From the NCBI GenBank assembly GCA_965223165.1, contig CBDCVQ010000019.1, forward strand, positions 310,001 through 374,000: 64,000 bases of DNA. The letters are read 5' to 3'. Origin of the DNA: JABDMH01 sp965223165. Lineage in GTDB: Bacteria; Bacteroidota; Bacteroidia; Chitinophagales; Saprospiraceae. This document shows positions 37,195 through 46,588 of the stretch, piece after piece (the stretch's first letter is position 1; every line of letters begins with the position of its first letter). Under the pieces are notes generated by a model, which did not search any database, was not told where the DNA came from, and worked only from the letters and a program-made list of their open reading frames with translations. The position numbers and the translations under genes were made by a program.

Positions 37195-38763
37195 TCAATC
37201 CATAGGCCGGGCCTTCCGCCACCCCGCCTCTAGTGCCGCACTAAGCTCCTCTACCTGCGGAAGATAGCCTTCGTCGGCCGCCAAATTCTTGGTCTCGTGC
37301 GGATCATGGATCCGATCATAAAGCTCGCGATTGACAAAATCCCCCCGCTCACCGATCGTGTGGTCCCACTCGTACCACTCTATCAGGTGATATTCGGCTG
37401 TATTGATCGAATAACCCATGTACCTGCCACCGTCGGGCGTCACCTTTGGCCGACGATGAAATTGACTAAAGACCGCCTGCTTCCAGCGAGGGTCCGCCTC
37501 CTCCAATAGGGGCACCAGACTGCTACCCTGCATATAGTCGGGCACAGGTACATCCGCCAGCTCACACAGGGTAGGAAAAAGATCGACCAATTCCGTCAAG
37601 GCAAAGGTCTGTCGACCGCGATTGGGCTGATCGGGATATCGGATCAGCAGCGGCACCATCAAATCGATGTTGTAGTTGGTCATTTTGCCCCAACTATTGT
37701 GATCACCCAACTTCCATCCATGATCTCCCCAGACGATGATGATGGTCTTTTCGTAAATACCCAACTGCCTGAGATGTGCCACAATCTGACCAAAAAGGGC
37801 ATCCACGTAGCTGACACTGGCATAGTACCCGTGCTTAAGGATACGGGCGGTGTCTTCACTCATTCGGAAGTGGCTGGTGGGATGCCCGATGTGATGAAAT
37901 CCGTCGTAGTGCCGCAACTCGTACATCGAATTCATAGTGAAGGGAAAGGAACCCTCGGGGGTTGCGGGGTTGCTGGCAAGGGGAATCGACTGTCTGTCGT
38001 AGCGGTCCCAATACTTCTTGGGAACGGCAAAAGGCAGATGGGGCCTAAAAAAACCCAATCCCAGGAAAAAGGGTTGATCGAGCTGACTTAATCTCGTCAG
38101 CGTCCGCTGGACCAGGGCCGTTTGCGCTCCATCAAAATACATAGTGTCATGGACATCCGCCATTTCCCAGGCCGGACCTGTATTCCATCCATCGGCATAT
38201 CGGTCGGGATTGATCTTCAGCAGCGAGTCCCGGCGGATCTCCTGCCGTCCTTGGGTTTCCTCACTGATGTAAAAGGTCTCTCCGTCGCGCTTGAGCCAAT
38301 CGGGTCTGAGGTAGCGAGAAGGCCGGAGGTCCGGCTCATCCCAGGAGACACTGTCGGGCATGTAGTTGTGAAATATCTTGCCAATATTCACCGTACGGTA
38401 GCCGTAGCGGTGGAAGTACTGGGGCATCGTCACCGCTTCCGGATTAATCTCCCTAAACTTATCGCCCAGGTGCCACACCCGGGTGGCGTCGGGCCGCAGA
38501 CCAGTCATCAGACTGGCGCGTGAAGGGGCACATACAGCAGATTGACAAAAGGTCTGGCGAAACGTCATTCCCTCTCTAGCAAAGGCATCCAGAAAAGGCG
38601 TGTGCGCCGCTTCATCGCCATAGGCGCCCAGGGCGGGTCGCAAATCGTCGATGGACACAAAGAGAATATTAGGCTTAGCCTCATTGTCCTGACCGCCCAT
38701 GCAAGACAACGCCATCAGCGGAAACAGCAAGCACCACCTGGTAAGACGCACCCATCTATTCAT
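37195..38763 (-). CDS. Sulfatase lipoprotein, iduronate-2-sulfatase-like
   Basis: 522 residues. The lipobox ALSC places the lipidated Cys at 21. Sulfatase landmarks are NILFVSIDDLRP (Asp39/Asp40), formylglycine signature C78-A-P-S-R82 and VWGDHGWKLGDH near 349. The segment FFRPHLPFAVPKKYWDRYD resembles the corresponding region of the sulfatase at 14759-16225, so the two are paralogues of the S1_7-like group. The Cys needs conversion to formylglycine by a maturase encoded elsewhere. Its neighbours (acetyltransferase, esterase, amidase) do not share its orientation, so it is probably expressed alone. Confidence 0.86.
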   Translation of the reverse strand: MNRWVRLTRWCLLFPLMALSCMGGQDNEAKPNILFVSIDDLRPALGAYGDEAAHTPFLDAFAREGMTFRQTFCQSAVCAPSRASLMTGLRPDATRVWHLGDKFREINPEAVTMPQYFHRYGYRTVNIGKIFHNYMPDSVSWDEPDLRPSRYLRPDWLKRDGETFYISEETQGRQEIRRDSLLKINPDRYADGWNTGPAWEMADVHDTMYFDGAQTALVQRTLTRLSQLDQPFFLGLGFFRPHLPFAVPKKYWDRYDRQSIPLASNPATPEGSFPFTMNSMYELRHYDGFHHIGHPTSHFRMSEDTARILKHGYYASVSYVDALFGQIVAHLRQLGIYEKTIIIVWGDHGWKLGDHNSWGKMTNYNIDLMVPLLIRYPDQPNRGRQTFALTELVDLFPTLCELADVPVPDYMQGSSLVPLLEEADPRWKQAVFSQFHRRPKVTPDGGRYMGYSINTAEYHLIEWYEWDHTIGERGDFVNRELYDRIHDPHETKNLAADEGYLPQVEELSAALEAGWRKARPMD

Positions 38764-38956
38764 CGTTTAAAACTAAAAAAAGGTACCTGCTCTCTGGTCC
38801 GGATCGGCCGCGTTTGGCATCCCCGCCAAACACCCTTGCTAGCTCGATGTCACCCTGAAGACTTGGATGGTGCGATTGCCCTGGGAGCTACGCGCTCGCG
38901 AGAACTCTTTCTGTATTTTGGTAAATAAACAGATCTAATGCAATCTTGGTAGGCCC

Positions 38957-39373
38957 ATGGATTGGACCGTTAAACACAACTGCCTGACGCCCGAGCAATA
39001 TCAGACGCTGAGAGATTCGGCTGGATGGTCTCGCCTGCCGGCGGCCAGCGTAGACCAAGGACTGAAGAATGAACTATACTCGATCACCATTTTTGACGAC
39101 GACCGCCTGATAGGGATGGGACGGGTAGTCGGCGATGGCGCGATCTACTTTTACATACAGGACATCGTAGTGCTGCCAGCATATCAGGGAAGAGGGATCG
39201 GAACGGTGATTATGCAACATGTGGAAGCTTACTTGGCACGGTATGCAGGAGCAAATGCGTTCATAGGCCTGATGTCCGCCGTAGGAGCCAGCGAATTTTA
39301 TAAGAAATTTGGCTATCAGGCTCGGCCTGAAGATGGTCCGGGCATGTACAAATCCATCCCTCCAAAAATGTAG
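38957..39373 (+). CDS. GNAT family N-acetyltransferase
   Basis: 138 residues, cytoplasmic. The acetyl-CoA binding signature IVVLPAYQGRGIGTVIM lies at residues 71-87, with the preceding strand GAIYFYIQD and the following FYKKFGYQARP matching the GNAT fold. The acceptor substrate is unknown. The stop is only 3 bases before the TPR gene, and together with the downstream esterase this looks like a three-gene operon. Confidence 0.85.
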   Translation: MDWTVKHNCLTPEQYQTLRDSAGWSRLPAASVDQGLKNELYSITIFDDDRLIGMGRVVGDGAIYFYIQDIVVLPAYQGRGIGTVIMQHVEAYLARYAGANAFIGLMSAVGASEFYKKFGYQARPEDGPGMYKSIPPKM

Positions 39374-39376
39374 GTT

Positions 39377-39922
39377 ATGAAAAATCAAGCGGGAGTTCGC
39401 CAGTTGCTAAGTGATGCCTGGGCCGAGCGACGAGCCGGTCAGTACGATGAGGCCAGAGCCCTGGTGGATCGTGCGGAGCAAATGTGTCCAACCGACGCCC
39501 ATGCACTGCTGGGTCGAGTATATCATGTCCGCATGCAGCTAGCGTCAGACCATGGCTTGGCGGATGAAGCGCTCCGGCTCTGCCAAAGGTCTTTGGATTA
39601 CTACCGGGCAGCGGGCGACCCGCAGCGCATTGCGCATTCGATGAGGCATGTAGCAGACTTAGAAAGGCGATCGGGCCGCCACGCTTCCGCCGCGCGTCTA
39701 TATGAAGAAGCCCTGGACATCTACCGAGGGTCGGACCAAACGAGCGCCCTCAACCTGGCCAACTTACTCCGTGGCTACGCCTTAGCCCTCCAGGAGACGC
39801 AGCAGATAGCCGAGGCGACCAATTGCTGGAAGGAAGCCCGGGACCTCTACGACCAACTGAGCATTTCGGAAGGTGTCCACGAAGCGGACCACATGCTCGA
39901 GCAACTGAAGGAGCGTCCTTAA
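39377..39922 (+). CDS. Tetratricopeptide-repeat protein
   Basis: 181 residues, no signal peptide. Helical pairs of TPR type cover nearly the whole length: WAERRAGQYDEARALVDRAE, ADEALRLCQRSLDYYRAAGD, ASAARLYEEALDIYRGSD and IAEATNCWKEARDLYDQL. Such small proteins act as interaction scaffolds; no partner is evident. It lies in tight spacing between an acetyltransferase and an exported esterase. Confidence 0.75.
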   Translation: MKNQAGVRQLLSDAWAERRAGQYDEARALVDRAEQMCPTDAHALLGRVYHVRMQLASDHGLADEALRLCQRSLDYYRAAGDPQRIAHSMRHVADLERRSGRHASAARLYEEALDIYRGSDQTSALNLANLLRGYALALQETQQIAEATNCWKEARDLYDQLSISEGVHEADHMLEQLKERP

Positions 39923-40016
39923 GGTCTTGGACGGGGCGTGGGAACGCATTTGTGTCCTGGTCTCCTCCCTGCCGACCAGGATTTGGGTAATATTATGGCA
40001 AACATCCGTACCGCCA

Positions 40017-40940
40017 ATGCAATACCTACGCACGATCCTACTGGCCCTGATCGCATATACCACCGGACTAGCGCAGGACCAGATCATTCCCCTCTATCCG
40101 GAGGGCATACCCTGTGCCAACGACCTCGTCGAAGAGGTAGAACACCGCAGCGACATCGATCGTATTATCCGCAAGGTACACCGCCCGGAACTGCATGTCT
40201 ATCGACCCGAGATCCATACCGGAACCTCGGTGGTGATCTGTCCCGGTGGCGGCTATACCATCCTGGCTTGGGACTGGGAAGGCACAGTCATGGCCGAATG
40301 GTTCAACTCCTTGGGCATCACCGCTTTCGTACTGAAATATCGTCTCCCTCACTGGGAATCAGAGGATTGTAGAGATAAGGTAGCACTCCTAGATGCGCAG
40401 CGGGCGATACGAACCGTGCGATCACTGGCGGCCGACTTTCAACTCGATACCAGCCGGGTCGGAGTCATGGGCTTTTCGGCGGGAGGGCACCTGGCTTCTA
40501 CCCTCTCTACCCACTTCGACTACGGGATGCCCGAGAGTGGCCAGGAGGTCGACCACTGGAGTTGCCGGCCCGATTTCTCCATCTTGATGTATCCGGTGAT
40601 CACCTTTGACACCACATATGGCCATACGGGCTCCCGACGAAATCTGATCGGCGATAATCCCAGCCCGGAAGTGGTACGTCACTTCAGCAATGACCGGCAG
40701 GTCACCGCGGAAACGCCACCCACCATTCTCATTCACGCGGCGGATGACCGCGCCGTACCGCCCCAAAACAGCGTCCTCTACTATTTGGCATTGCAAGAAC
40801 ACCATGTGCCCGCTGCGCTCCATATCTATGACCATGGAGGACATGGCTTTTCTATGGCCAAGGGCGAAGGGGCGGTGGAAAATTGGACGCATGAATGCGC
40901 GTCCTGGATGTCCGATCATGGGTTTTTGACAGCCAAATGA
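40017..40940 (+). CDS. Exported alpha/beta hydrolase, acetyl-xylan-esterase-like
   Basis: 307 residues from ATG 40017, chosen because a signal peptide (MQYLRTILLALIAYTTGLAQ) starts there; an upstream TTG at 39927 would only add an implausible 30-residue leader. The esterase/lipase fold shows the oxyanion motif CPGGGYT, the nucleophile motif GFSAGGH, Asp in HAADDRAVP and His in DHGGHGF. This pattern is typical of the BD-FAE/XynB-like carbohydrate acetyl esterases of Bacteroidota, which remove acetyl groups from hemicelluloses. It ends 1 base before the stop of the convergent amidase gene. Deacetylation of a plant or algal glycan is likely but not proven. Confidence 0.82.
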   Translation: MQYLRTILLALIAYTTGLAQDQIIPLYPEGIPCANDLVEEVEHRSDIDRIIRKVHRPELHVYRPEIHTGTSVVICPGGGYTILAWDWEGTVMAEWFNSLGITAFVLKYRLPHWESEDCRDKVALLDAQRAIRTVRSLAADFQLDTSRVGVMGFSAGGHLASTLSTHFDYGMPESGQEVDHWSCRPDFSILMYPVITFDTTYGHTGSRRNLIGDNPSPEVVRHFSNDRQVTAETPPTILIHAADDRAVPPQNSVLYYLALQEHHVPAALHIYDHGGHGFSMAKGEGAVENWTHECASWMSDHGFLTAK

Positions 40941-40941
40941 T

Positions 40942-42621
40942 CTACTGAGCAAACAGCGGTGGCCTTGCCTGCTCGTGATCGGTACGATCTTGATAGGCCT
41001 GTCCCACCGCCAGGATTTTTTCTTCACCAAACAACGGACCGATCAGCGTAATGCTGGTGGGGTGCTGGAGCGAATCCAGCCCCGTCGGTAGAGAAAGCGC
41101 CGGATGGCCCGTCAGGTTGGTGATCATCAGTTGATTCTTGGCTTGGGAGGGACTCACCAGGACATCAATGTCGTGCATCACCGTATGCATGGATTCGATC
41201 AACCTCCGCCGGTGCCGATTGGCTTGAATGTACTCCACGGCGGGAATGAATCGGGATTGGCGCAAGGAGTTGGCGCGCGAGCGCTGCGACTGCTGCACCA
41301 TATCGTCCACAGCCTCGCTGCGTACCAGGGCATCAAAAAAGGCACCCGCCTCCGCACGCAGGATGATGTCAAAGGCTTCAAAGGGGAAGTCCTGTGGCAA
41401 GGCCTTCTCGACCATCTCGGCGCCCAGCGATTTGATCACGGCAAAGGCCGCGTGCATGTTTGCCGCACCGGTCGTCGTGTCTTGCTCCATGGCCTCCCTC
41501 AGATAGCCAATCCGGAAGTGCTCTACGCCGAGAGAAGGATCGTAGGAGAATGGGGTAGGAAAGGTCGTGGGGTCTCGATCATCAGGACCGGCAATCGCAG
41601 ATAGCACCAAGGCACAGTCCAATGCCGAGCGGCACAAGGGACCGATCTTGTCCATCGACCACGACAGGGACATCGTGCCGTACCGGCTGACCCGGCCATA
41701 GGTAGGACGCAGGCCGGTCACCCCATTGCGCGTACTTGGAGAGGTGATCGATCCCAACGTCTCGGTGCCGATCGAAAAACCCACCAGCCCAGCCGCCGTG
41801 GCTGAGCCGGAGCCCGCGCTTGAGCCACTCGCCCCCTGTAGTGTATCCCAGGGATTCTTAGTCTGTCCGTCAAACCATACATCCCCCCGGGCAAGCGCGC
41901 CGGACGACAATTTGGCCACTAGCACGGCACCGGCTTCCTCCAGTCTCTCTACCACTGCTGCGTTGTAATCCAACTGTTGATCCCGATAGGGCGAGGCACC
42001 CCAGGTCGTCTTGTATCCCTGGACGGCCATCAGATCCTTCAGACCATAGGGAATGCCATGCAGGGGACCTCGATCACGTCCCGCCGCAAGTTCGGCATCG
42101 GCCCGGGCGGCCTGCTTGAGGGCAAGGTCCTCCGTCACGGTGATCACCGCTTGCAGCGCAGGGTCATAGGCCTTGATCCGGCGTAGATATAACTCAGTGA
42201 GTGCCAACGAGGTCGTTTCGCCGGAGCGGAGCCGGGCCGCCAGTTGCCACACGGTGCCAAAAGCTAAGTCCAGGCTGTCCCTGGCCGGAGGCAGCAGATC
42301 ATAAGACCAAACTATGGGCGTCTCCTCTTCCGGTGGCACCTCCAGATCTCGGGGCAGGGGATCAAAAAGCAGTGCGGGAAATAGATCATGATCCAGCGAA
42401 AATGCCCTGAGCGAGTCATAACCGTCCCGATTGCGTTGCAGGTATGGGTACATGGTATCTATCTCGTCGGCAGAAAACGCCAGACCAATCAGGGATTGTG
42501 CATGAGCCACATCTCCCTTGTCAAAGTGTGACGGATCCCTGCACGAAATCACACCCAGCAATAGTAGGAGATATACCGTCAAATAGCGCTGGGTGGAGGC
42601 CGCCGGGGCGTACTTTTTCAT
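40942..42621 (-). CDS. Amidase signature family lipoprotein
   Basis: 559 residues. The lipobox GVISC puts the lipidated Cys at 27. The Ser-cisSer-Lys triad can be placed: Lys195 in GIPYGLKDL, cis-Ser at about 267 in GASGSSAGSG and nucleophile Ser291 in ETLGSITSPS. A leading region of about 110 residues precedes the amidase fold. Exported amidases of this kind hydrolyse amides of small molecules or peptides; the natural substrate is unknown. The start is only 20 bases from the divergent Smr-domain gene, so the promoters must overlap the opposite coding regions. Confidence 0.85.
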   Translation of the reverse strand: MKKYAPAASTQRYLTVYLLLLLGVISCRDPSHFDKGDVAHAQSLIGLAFSADEIDTMYPYLQRNRDGYDSLRAFSLDHDLFPALLFDPLPRDLEVPPEEETPIVWSYDLLPPARDSLDLAFGTVWQLAARLRSGETTSLALTELYLRRIKAYDPALQAVITVTEDLALKQAARADAELAAGRDRGPLHGIPYGLKDLMAVQGYKTTWGASPYRDQQLDYNAAVVERLEEAGAVLVAKLSSGALARGDVWFDGQTKNPWDTLQGASGSSAGSGSATAAGLVGFSIGTETLGSITSPSTRNGVTGLRPTYGRVSRYGTMSLSWSMDKIGPLCRSALDCALVLSAIAGPDDRDPTTFPTPFSYDPSLGVEHFRIGYLREAMEQDTTTGAANMHAAFAVIKSLGAEMVEKALPQDFPFEAFDIILRAEAGAFFDALVRSEAVDDMVQQSQRSRANSLRQSRFIPAVEYIQANRHRRRLIESMHTVMHDIDVLVSPSQAKNQLMITNLTGHPALSLPTGLDSLQHPTSITLIGPLFGEEKILAVGQAYQDRTDHEQARPPLFAQ

Positions 42622-42641
42622 ATCTTAAAGATAATGATTCG

Positions 42642-43154
42642 ATGAGGCTGAGATCGGTGGATGATATGGACTTAGACCAACTTTGGATCGGCGATGTCGT
42701 GCGGATCACCTCGAGCGGCAGACTGGGTACCTTTGCAGGGATCAAGGACGGATTGGCCCTGGTCAAATGCGGGGACGCGATGATGCTGGTGGCCGCCGAC
42801 GATCTCACCCTGTATGAAGGAGAGGACCGATCAGATCCGGACTTGGCTCCCAAGGCACAGGAATTACCCCGGACCCGGGACAAGCTATTTGTACCGGAAT
42901 TGGATCTCCACCTAGAGGCGTTGGGAGAGTTTGACAATAGTGGCTTCCCCACCGCGCTCGACTATCAACTGTCCCGGCTGCGGAGCTTTCTCGCCTCGGC
43001 GCTGGCCCACAGGGCGCGAGAAGTGACCATCATCCATGGCAAAGGTCAGGGCGTGCTCAGCGCAGCCGTACAGGACCTGCTGGCCCAACACGAAGAGATC
43101 GAGACCCAATCACCCCTCCATGACGGCGGCGCCGTGCGGGTGCGCTTTCGTTGA
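42642..43154 (+). CDS. Smr-domain protein
   Basis: 170 residues from ATG 42642; a longer frame from 42444 would run antisense through the amidase start and is rejected. The N-terminal part (about 10-60, WIGDVVRITSSGRLGTFAGI) is a small beta-barrel-like region similar to the KOW/DUF2027 segment of such proteins. The C-terminal Smr domain has LDLHLEAL near 87 and the HGKGQGVLS motif near 128. Smr domains bind or nick nucleic acids, as in MutS2 and ribosome-rescue nucleases. Its own role is not determined. Confidence 0.8.
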   Translation: MRLRSVDDMDLDQLWIGDVVRITSSGRLGTFAGIKDGLALVKCGDAMMLVAADDLTLYEGEDRSDPDLAPKAQELPRTRDKLFVPELDLHLEALGEFDNSGFPTALDYQLSRLRSFLASALAHRAREVTIIHGKGQGVLSAAVQDLLAQHEEIETQSPLHDGGAVRVRFR

Positions 43155-43422
43155 AACTGCCGAGACCAAAAGAATCAATCAGCTTGATAGCAGAATCTAC
43201 ATAGCTACAGGGAGACATCTATGACGCAAAGTCGCATTTAGTCACCTGCACAACTCCACCCTTAAACCCCCCATCGACATCTCCCTGCCAGCTTCTCCAC
43301 CCGGTGACACCGGTTACAAGCTCCGATTCCATTTTGCCCTGCGGACCATCGGTCGGTGTTCTCGCCGCCTTACCTGGGGATTGACTAATTTTAGTAGAGA
43401 GACCTTCGATCAAATTTCAACT

Positions 43423-44469
43423 ATGAAGATCAACGGAGCCAGAACCTTCTTGCTAGCTGGGTTTGCCGCATTCCTCCTGCTGGGCATGATGATCCTGAGA
43501 CCATCATCTCCATCCATTATTCAGGCTGCCTCGGACTTTCTCACCTCGCTGGATGAGAAGCAACGATCGCAAGCGACCTTTCCCTTCGACGACCGTACCC
43601 GAGAAATCTGGCACTATCTGCCGCTGGCCTCGTGGAAGCGCGCGGGTATTTCGCTGGCCGAACTTTCAGACCGGCAACGAAAAAAGGTATTTAATCTACT
43701 GTTTGCCAGCCTCAGTGAGGAGGGTTACTACAAGGCGGAAACGATTATTGATTTGGAAAATGTACTGAGCGATTTGGAAGATGGCAATCCATCGCGAGAT
43801 CCGGATCAATATCACATCGCCGTCTATGGCGTACCCGCCGACGAGGGGGTCTGGGCATATAATTTTGAGGGTCATCACATCTCCCTCCATTTCACCTTCG
43901 CGGATGGCAAAGTGTCCGGCTCTCCCACCTTCTTGGGAGCAAATCCTGCCGAAGTGCCGTTGGGGCCAAAAAGGGGCTTACGGGTGCTCGGTGATGAAGA
44001 GGATCTGGGCCTGCTGCTGATCAACGAGCTTCCTCCGGACCAACAGGCACAGGCGATATTTCGCGACATCTCCCCCTGGGAGATTGTCAGTTCCGTCGCC
44101 ACCGAATTGGGACCTCTGGAGGATACGGGGGTTCGATTTGCGGACATGGACGAGGCAAACCAGGGCATTCTCCGCGACCTGATCTCCGAATATATCCAGG
44201 TCATGCCAACCGACATCGCCAAGCAACGGCGAGCACGTATCGAAGCGGCTGGCTACGCTGATATCCGTTTTGCCTGGGCCGGATCCACGACCATCGACGA
44301 TGGTCACTACTACCGGGTACAAGGACCGACTTTCTTGATCGAATTTGACAATACCCAAAACGACGCCAATCACATACACACCATATGGCGAGATTTTAAG
44401 GGCGATTTTGGTCGCGATATTTTGAGAGCACATTATCACCATGCAGATGCGGATCATGGACATGATTAG
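43423..44469 (+). CDS. DUF3500 domain-containing protein
   Basis: 348 residues from ATG 43423; the frame extends to a TTG at 43381, but MKINGARTFLLAGFAAFLLL begins a signal anchor at the ATG. The rest matches DUF3500 in character: a Ser/Leu-rich helical N-part (LTSLDEKQRSQATFPF, LSDRQRKKVFNLLF), the middle segment YHIAVYGVPADEGVWAYNF, and a C-terminal HIHTIWRDFKGDFG. The metal-like His cluster HYHHADADHGHD closes the protein. Function of the family is unknown. The stop overlaps the start region of the sulfatase gene, which indicates one transcript with the downstream genes. Confidence 0.75.
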   Translation: MKINGARTFLLAGFAAFLLLGMMILRPSSPSIIQAASDFLTSLDEKQRSQATFPFDDRTREIWHYLPLASWKRAGISLAELSDRQRKKVFNLLFASLSEEGYYKAETIIDLENVLSDLEDGNPSRDPDQYHIAVYGVPADEGVWAYNFEGHHISLHFTFADGKVSGSPTFLGANPAEVPLGPKRGLRVLGDEEDLGLLLINELPPDQQAQAIFRDISPWEIVSSVATELGPLEDTGVRFADMDEANQGILRDLISEYIQVMPTDIAKQRRARIEAAGYADIRFAWAGSTTIDDGHYYRVQGPTFLIEFDNTQNDANHIHTIWRDFKGDFGRDILRAHYHHADADHGHD

Positions 44470-45793
44470 ACAGCAATGGCACCCATCTGCCTTGCTCTTC
44501 GCCGCCTGCCTCTTGCTGGGCTGCGGACCCACCCCACAAGAAGATGTTGCCCAGCCAAATGTGATCCTCATCATGGCGGATGACATGGGCTACGAATGCC
44601 TGGCTTCCAACGGCTCAACTGAATACCATACACCCGTTCTGGATGGACTGGCGGCCAATGGTATTCGATTTACCCAGTGCTACTCGCAGCCGCTGTGTAC
44701 GCCATCGCGGGTAAAAATCATGACGGGCCTCTACAATTTTCGGAATTACGAATACTTCACCTATCTAAATCCCAATCAACAGACCTTTGGGCATCTGATG
44801 AAAGAAGGCGGGTATGCCACCTGCATCGTAGGCAAGTGGCAGCTCAATGGATTGGTCTACGAATTGCCAGGCTTTGATGATAACCGGCGACCGTATGATG
44901 CAGGCTTTGACGAATATTGCCTCTGGCAATTGACCAAGCACCGTCGAGAGGGCGAGCGATTCGCGGCGCCACTGCTGGAGCAAAATGGTGAATTATTGCC
45001 GAGGGATTCGTCTGCGTATGGACCGGATATTTTCGCCGACTATGCCCGTGATTTTATTCGCCGGCACCGCGATACTTCCTTTTTCCTTTATTATCCGATG
45101 GTGCTGGTGCATGACCCCTTCGTAGCCACGCCCGACAGCGAGGAATGGAATGACATAGAAAAACGCTTCCAAAACGATACCTCCTTTTTTGGTGACATGG
45201 TCACCTATACAGACAAAATTGTAGGCCAAATCGTCGAAGAGCTGCGTGCCAACGACATTTTGGACAATACCCTGCTCATATTTACGGCAGACAACGGCAC
45301 ACACATAAGCATATATTCACAGACCGCCACACGGGAGGTCAAGGGTGCCAAAGGAAATACGATTCAGGATGGTACGCATGTGCCGCTGATTGCCAGCTGG
45401 CCCCAAGCGATTGAGCGCCCCCAGATCTACAACGGGCTCATTGATTTCGCCGATTTCTATGCCACCCTGGCCGATATTGTGGAGAAACCCGTGTCGTGCG
45501 ATGGTCAGAGTTTTTATAACCTCCTCACGGGTGGCGTGCAGGATGTCAAAAACTCGATCTTCATGCATTACGATCCGCGCTGGGGCGATCGGGTCAATCA
45601 GTACCGAAATCAGTTTGCGCAGACCGCCCGATACAAGCTGTATCAAGACGGCAGATATTTTAATATCATTCATGACCCCCTGGAGGAGCGACCCTTGACC
45701 CATCTAACGGCCGAGGAGGAACTGATTCGAGATTCGCTAGCAATCACATTGGCCGTCGGACCCGCCTGGGAGGAGGAGCCCGAAGAGGAGTAG
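44462..45793 (+). CDS. Sulfatase lipoprotein, arylsulfatase-like
   Basis: 443 residues from ATG 44462; ATGs at 44441, 44447 and 44456 are also in frame, and all overlap the end of the DUF3500 gene. The lipobox LLGC supports the chosen start. Sulfatase landmarks: VILIMADDMGYECLA, formylglycine signature C-T-P-S-R and TADNGTH at the second metal site. It differs from the two IDS-like sulfatases by the absence of their PHLPF segment and by a longer KTHR-like middle, and represents another S1 subfamily. A sulfatase inside this operon fits degradation of a sulfated glycan. The next gene, a sigma factor, starts 3 bases after its stop. Confidence 0.85.
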   Translation: MIRQQWHPSALLFAACLLLGCGPTPQEDVAQPNVILIMADDMGYECLASNGSTEYHTPVLDGLAANGIRFTQCYSQPLCTPSRVKIMTGLYNFRNYEYFTYLNPNQQTFGHLMKEGGYATCIVGKWQLNGLVYELPGFDDNRRPYDAGFDEYCLWQLTKHRREGERFAAPLLEQNGELLPRDSSAYGPDIFADYARDFIRRHRDTSFFLYYPMVLVHDPFVATPDSEEWNDIEKRFQNDTSFFGDMVTYTDKIVGQIVEELRANDILDNTLLIFTADNGTHISIYSQTATREVKGAKGNTIQDGTHVPLIASWPQAIERPQIYNGLIDFADFYATLADIVEKPVSCDGQSFYNLLTGGVQDVKNSIFMHYDPRWGDRVNQYRNQFAQTARYKLYQDGRYFNIIHDPLEERPLTHLTAEEELIRDSLAITLAVGPAWEEEPEEE

Positions 45794-45796
45794 ATC

Positions 45797-46432
45797 ATGG
45801 GCAAGGCTCCAAAGCATACTAGCCCGACCTCGATCACGGCCGCACTGTTAACGCAGTTGGCCTCCGGTGATATTGATGCTTTGGCCCAGATCTACCGCAA
45901 ATACTATCATCGATTGCTGTATTACGGCCTTCAAGTGGCCGGCGATCAAGCCTTGCCAGATGTCAAGGATGTCGTCCAAGAACTGTTTATCTGGATGGCA
46001 AAGAATTACGATCGCCTAGAAAGCATCCAACATTTCGAAGCCTACCTATTTCAATCGGTGCGGAGAAATCTGCTCGTCAAATTAAATCTGTCGCAGGAGA
46101 GACTGGCCAAGGCAGCACGCTACCAATCTCGCTCGGCTGCATTGGCAGAGCTCTCCGAGAGACCCATCGAGCTCCGGATCATTGAAAGAGAAGCGCAAGA
46201 TACGCTGCATCAAAAACTCTTTAGCGAATTGGAGTCCCTGCCCGGCCACCAGTGGGAGGTACTTTATCTCCGCTACTACGAGGGCCGGTCTTACAAACAA
46301 ATTGCCAACATATTGTCCATCAGTGTCCAGGTCGCACGCAACTTCGCGCATCGGGGGCTACATCGACTGCGACAGAAAATGCAAGGCGAGCCACTTTCCT
46401 TTTGTATCGCACTGGCCCTGCTCACGGGATAG
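45797..46432 (+). CDS. FecI-type ECF sigma factor
   Basis: 211 residues. Region 2 is at about 30-100 (DVKDVVQELFIWMAKNY and EAYLFQSVRRNLLVK), and region 4 at about 140-195 (ESLPGHQWEVLYLRYYEGRS, then QIANILSISVQVARNFAHRG). It is the first member of a sigma/FecR/SusC/SusD series, the standard trans-envelope signalling arrangement in which ligand binding to the SusC receptor releases the sigma factor. Unusually it is translated directly behind a sulfatase gene (3-base gap), so the catabolic enzyme and the regulator share a transcript. Autoregulation is expected. Confidence 0.88.
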   Translation: MGKAPKHTSPTSITAALLTQLASGDIDALAQIYRKYYHRLLYYGLQVAGDQALPDVKDVVQELFIWMAKNYDRLESIQHFEAYLFQSVRRNLLVKLNLSQERLAKAARYQSRSAALAELSERPIELRIIEREAQDTLHQKLFSELESLPGHQWEVLYLRYYEGRSYKQIANILSISVQVARNFAHRGLHRLRQKMQGEPLSFCIALALLTG

Positions 46433-46588
46433 CTCGTCCGGCAATCCGCATGAAGTACCAATCACTGTTGGAAATTGTCCGGCGGGTCCGTGTGCTCCGC
46501 AAGGCTGCCCTAAAAAAAATATGCGGTCCCTTGGGTTACAAAGGAGCGACCGTCCTTGTCTCTATGTAAAGCCACACATAAACCGAAC

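Noticed and set aside
42444..42641. N-terminal extension of the Smr-domain gene
   Set aside because: It lies antisense to the amidase signal peptide and start; the ATG at 42642 directly precedes the conserved part.
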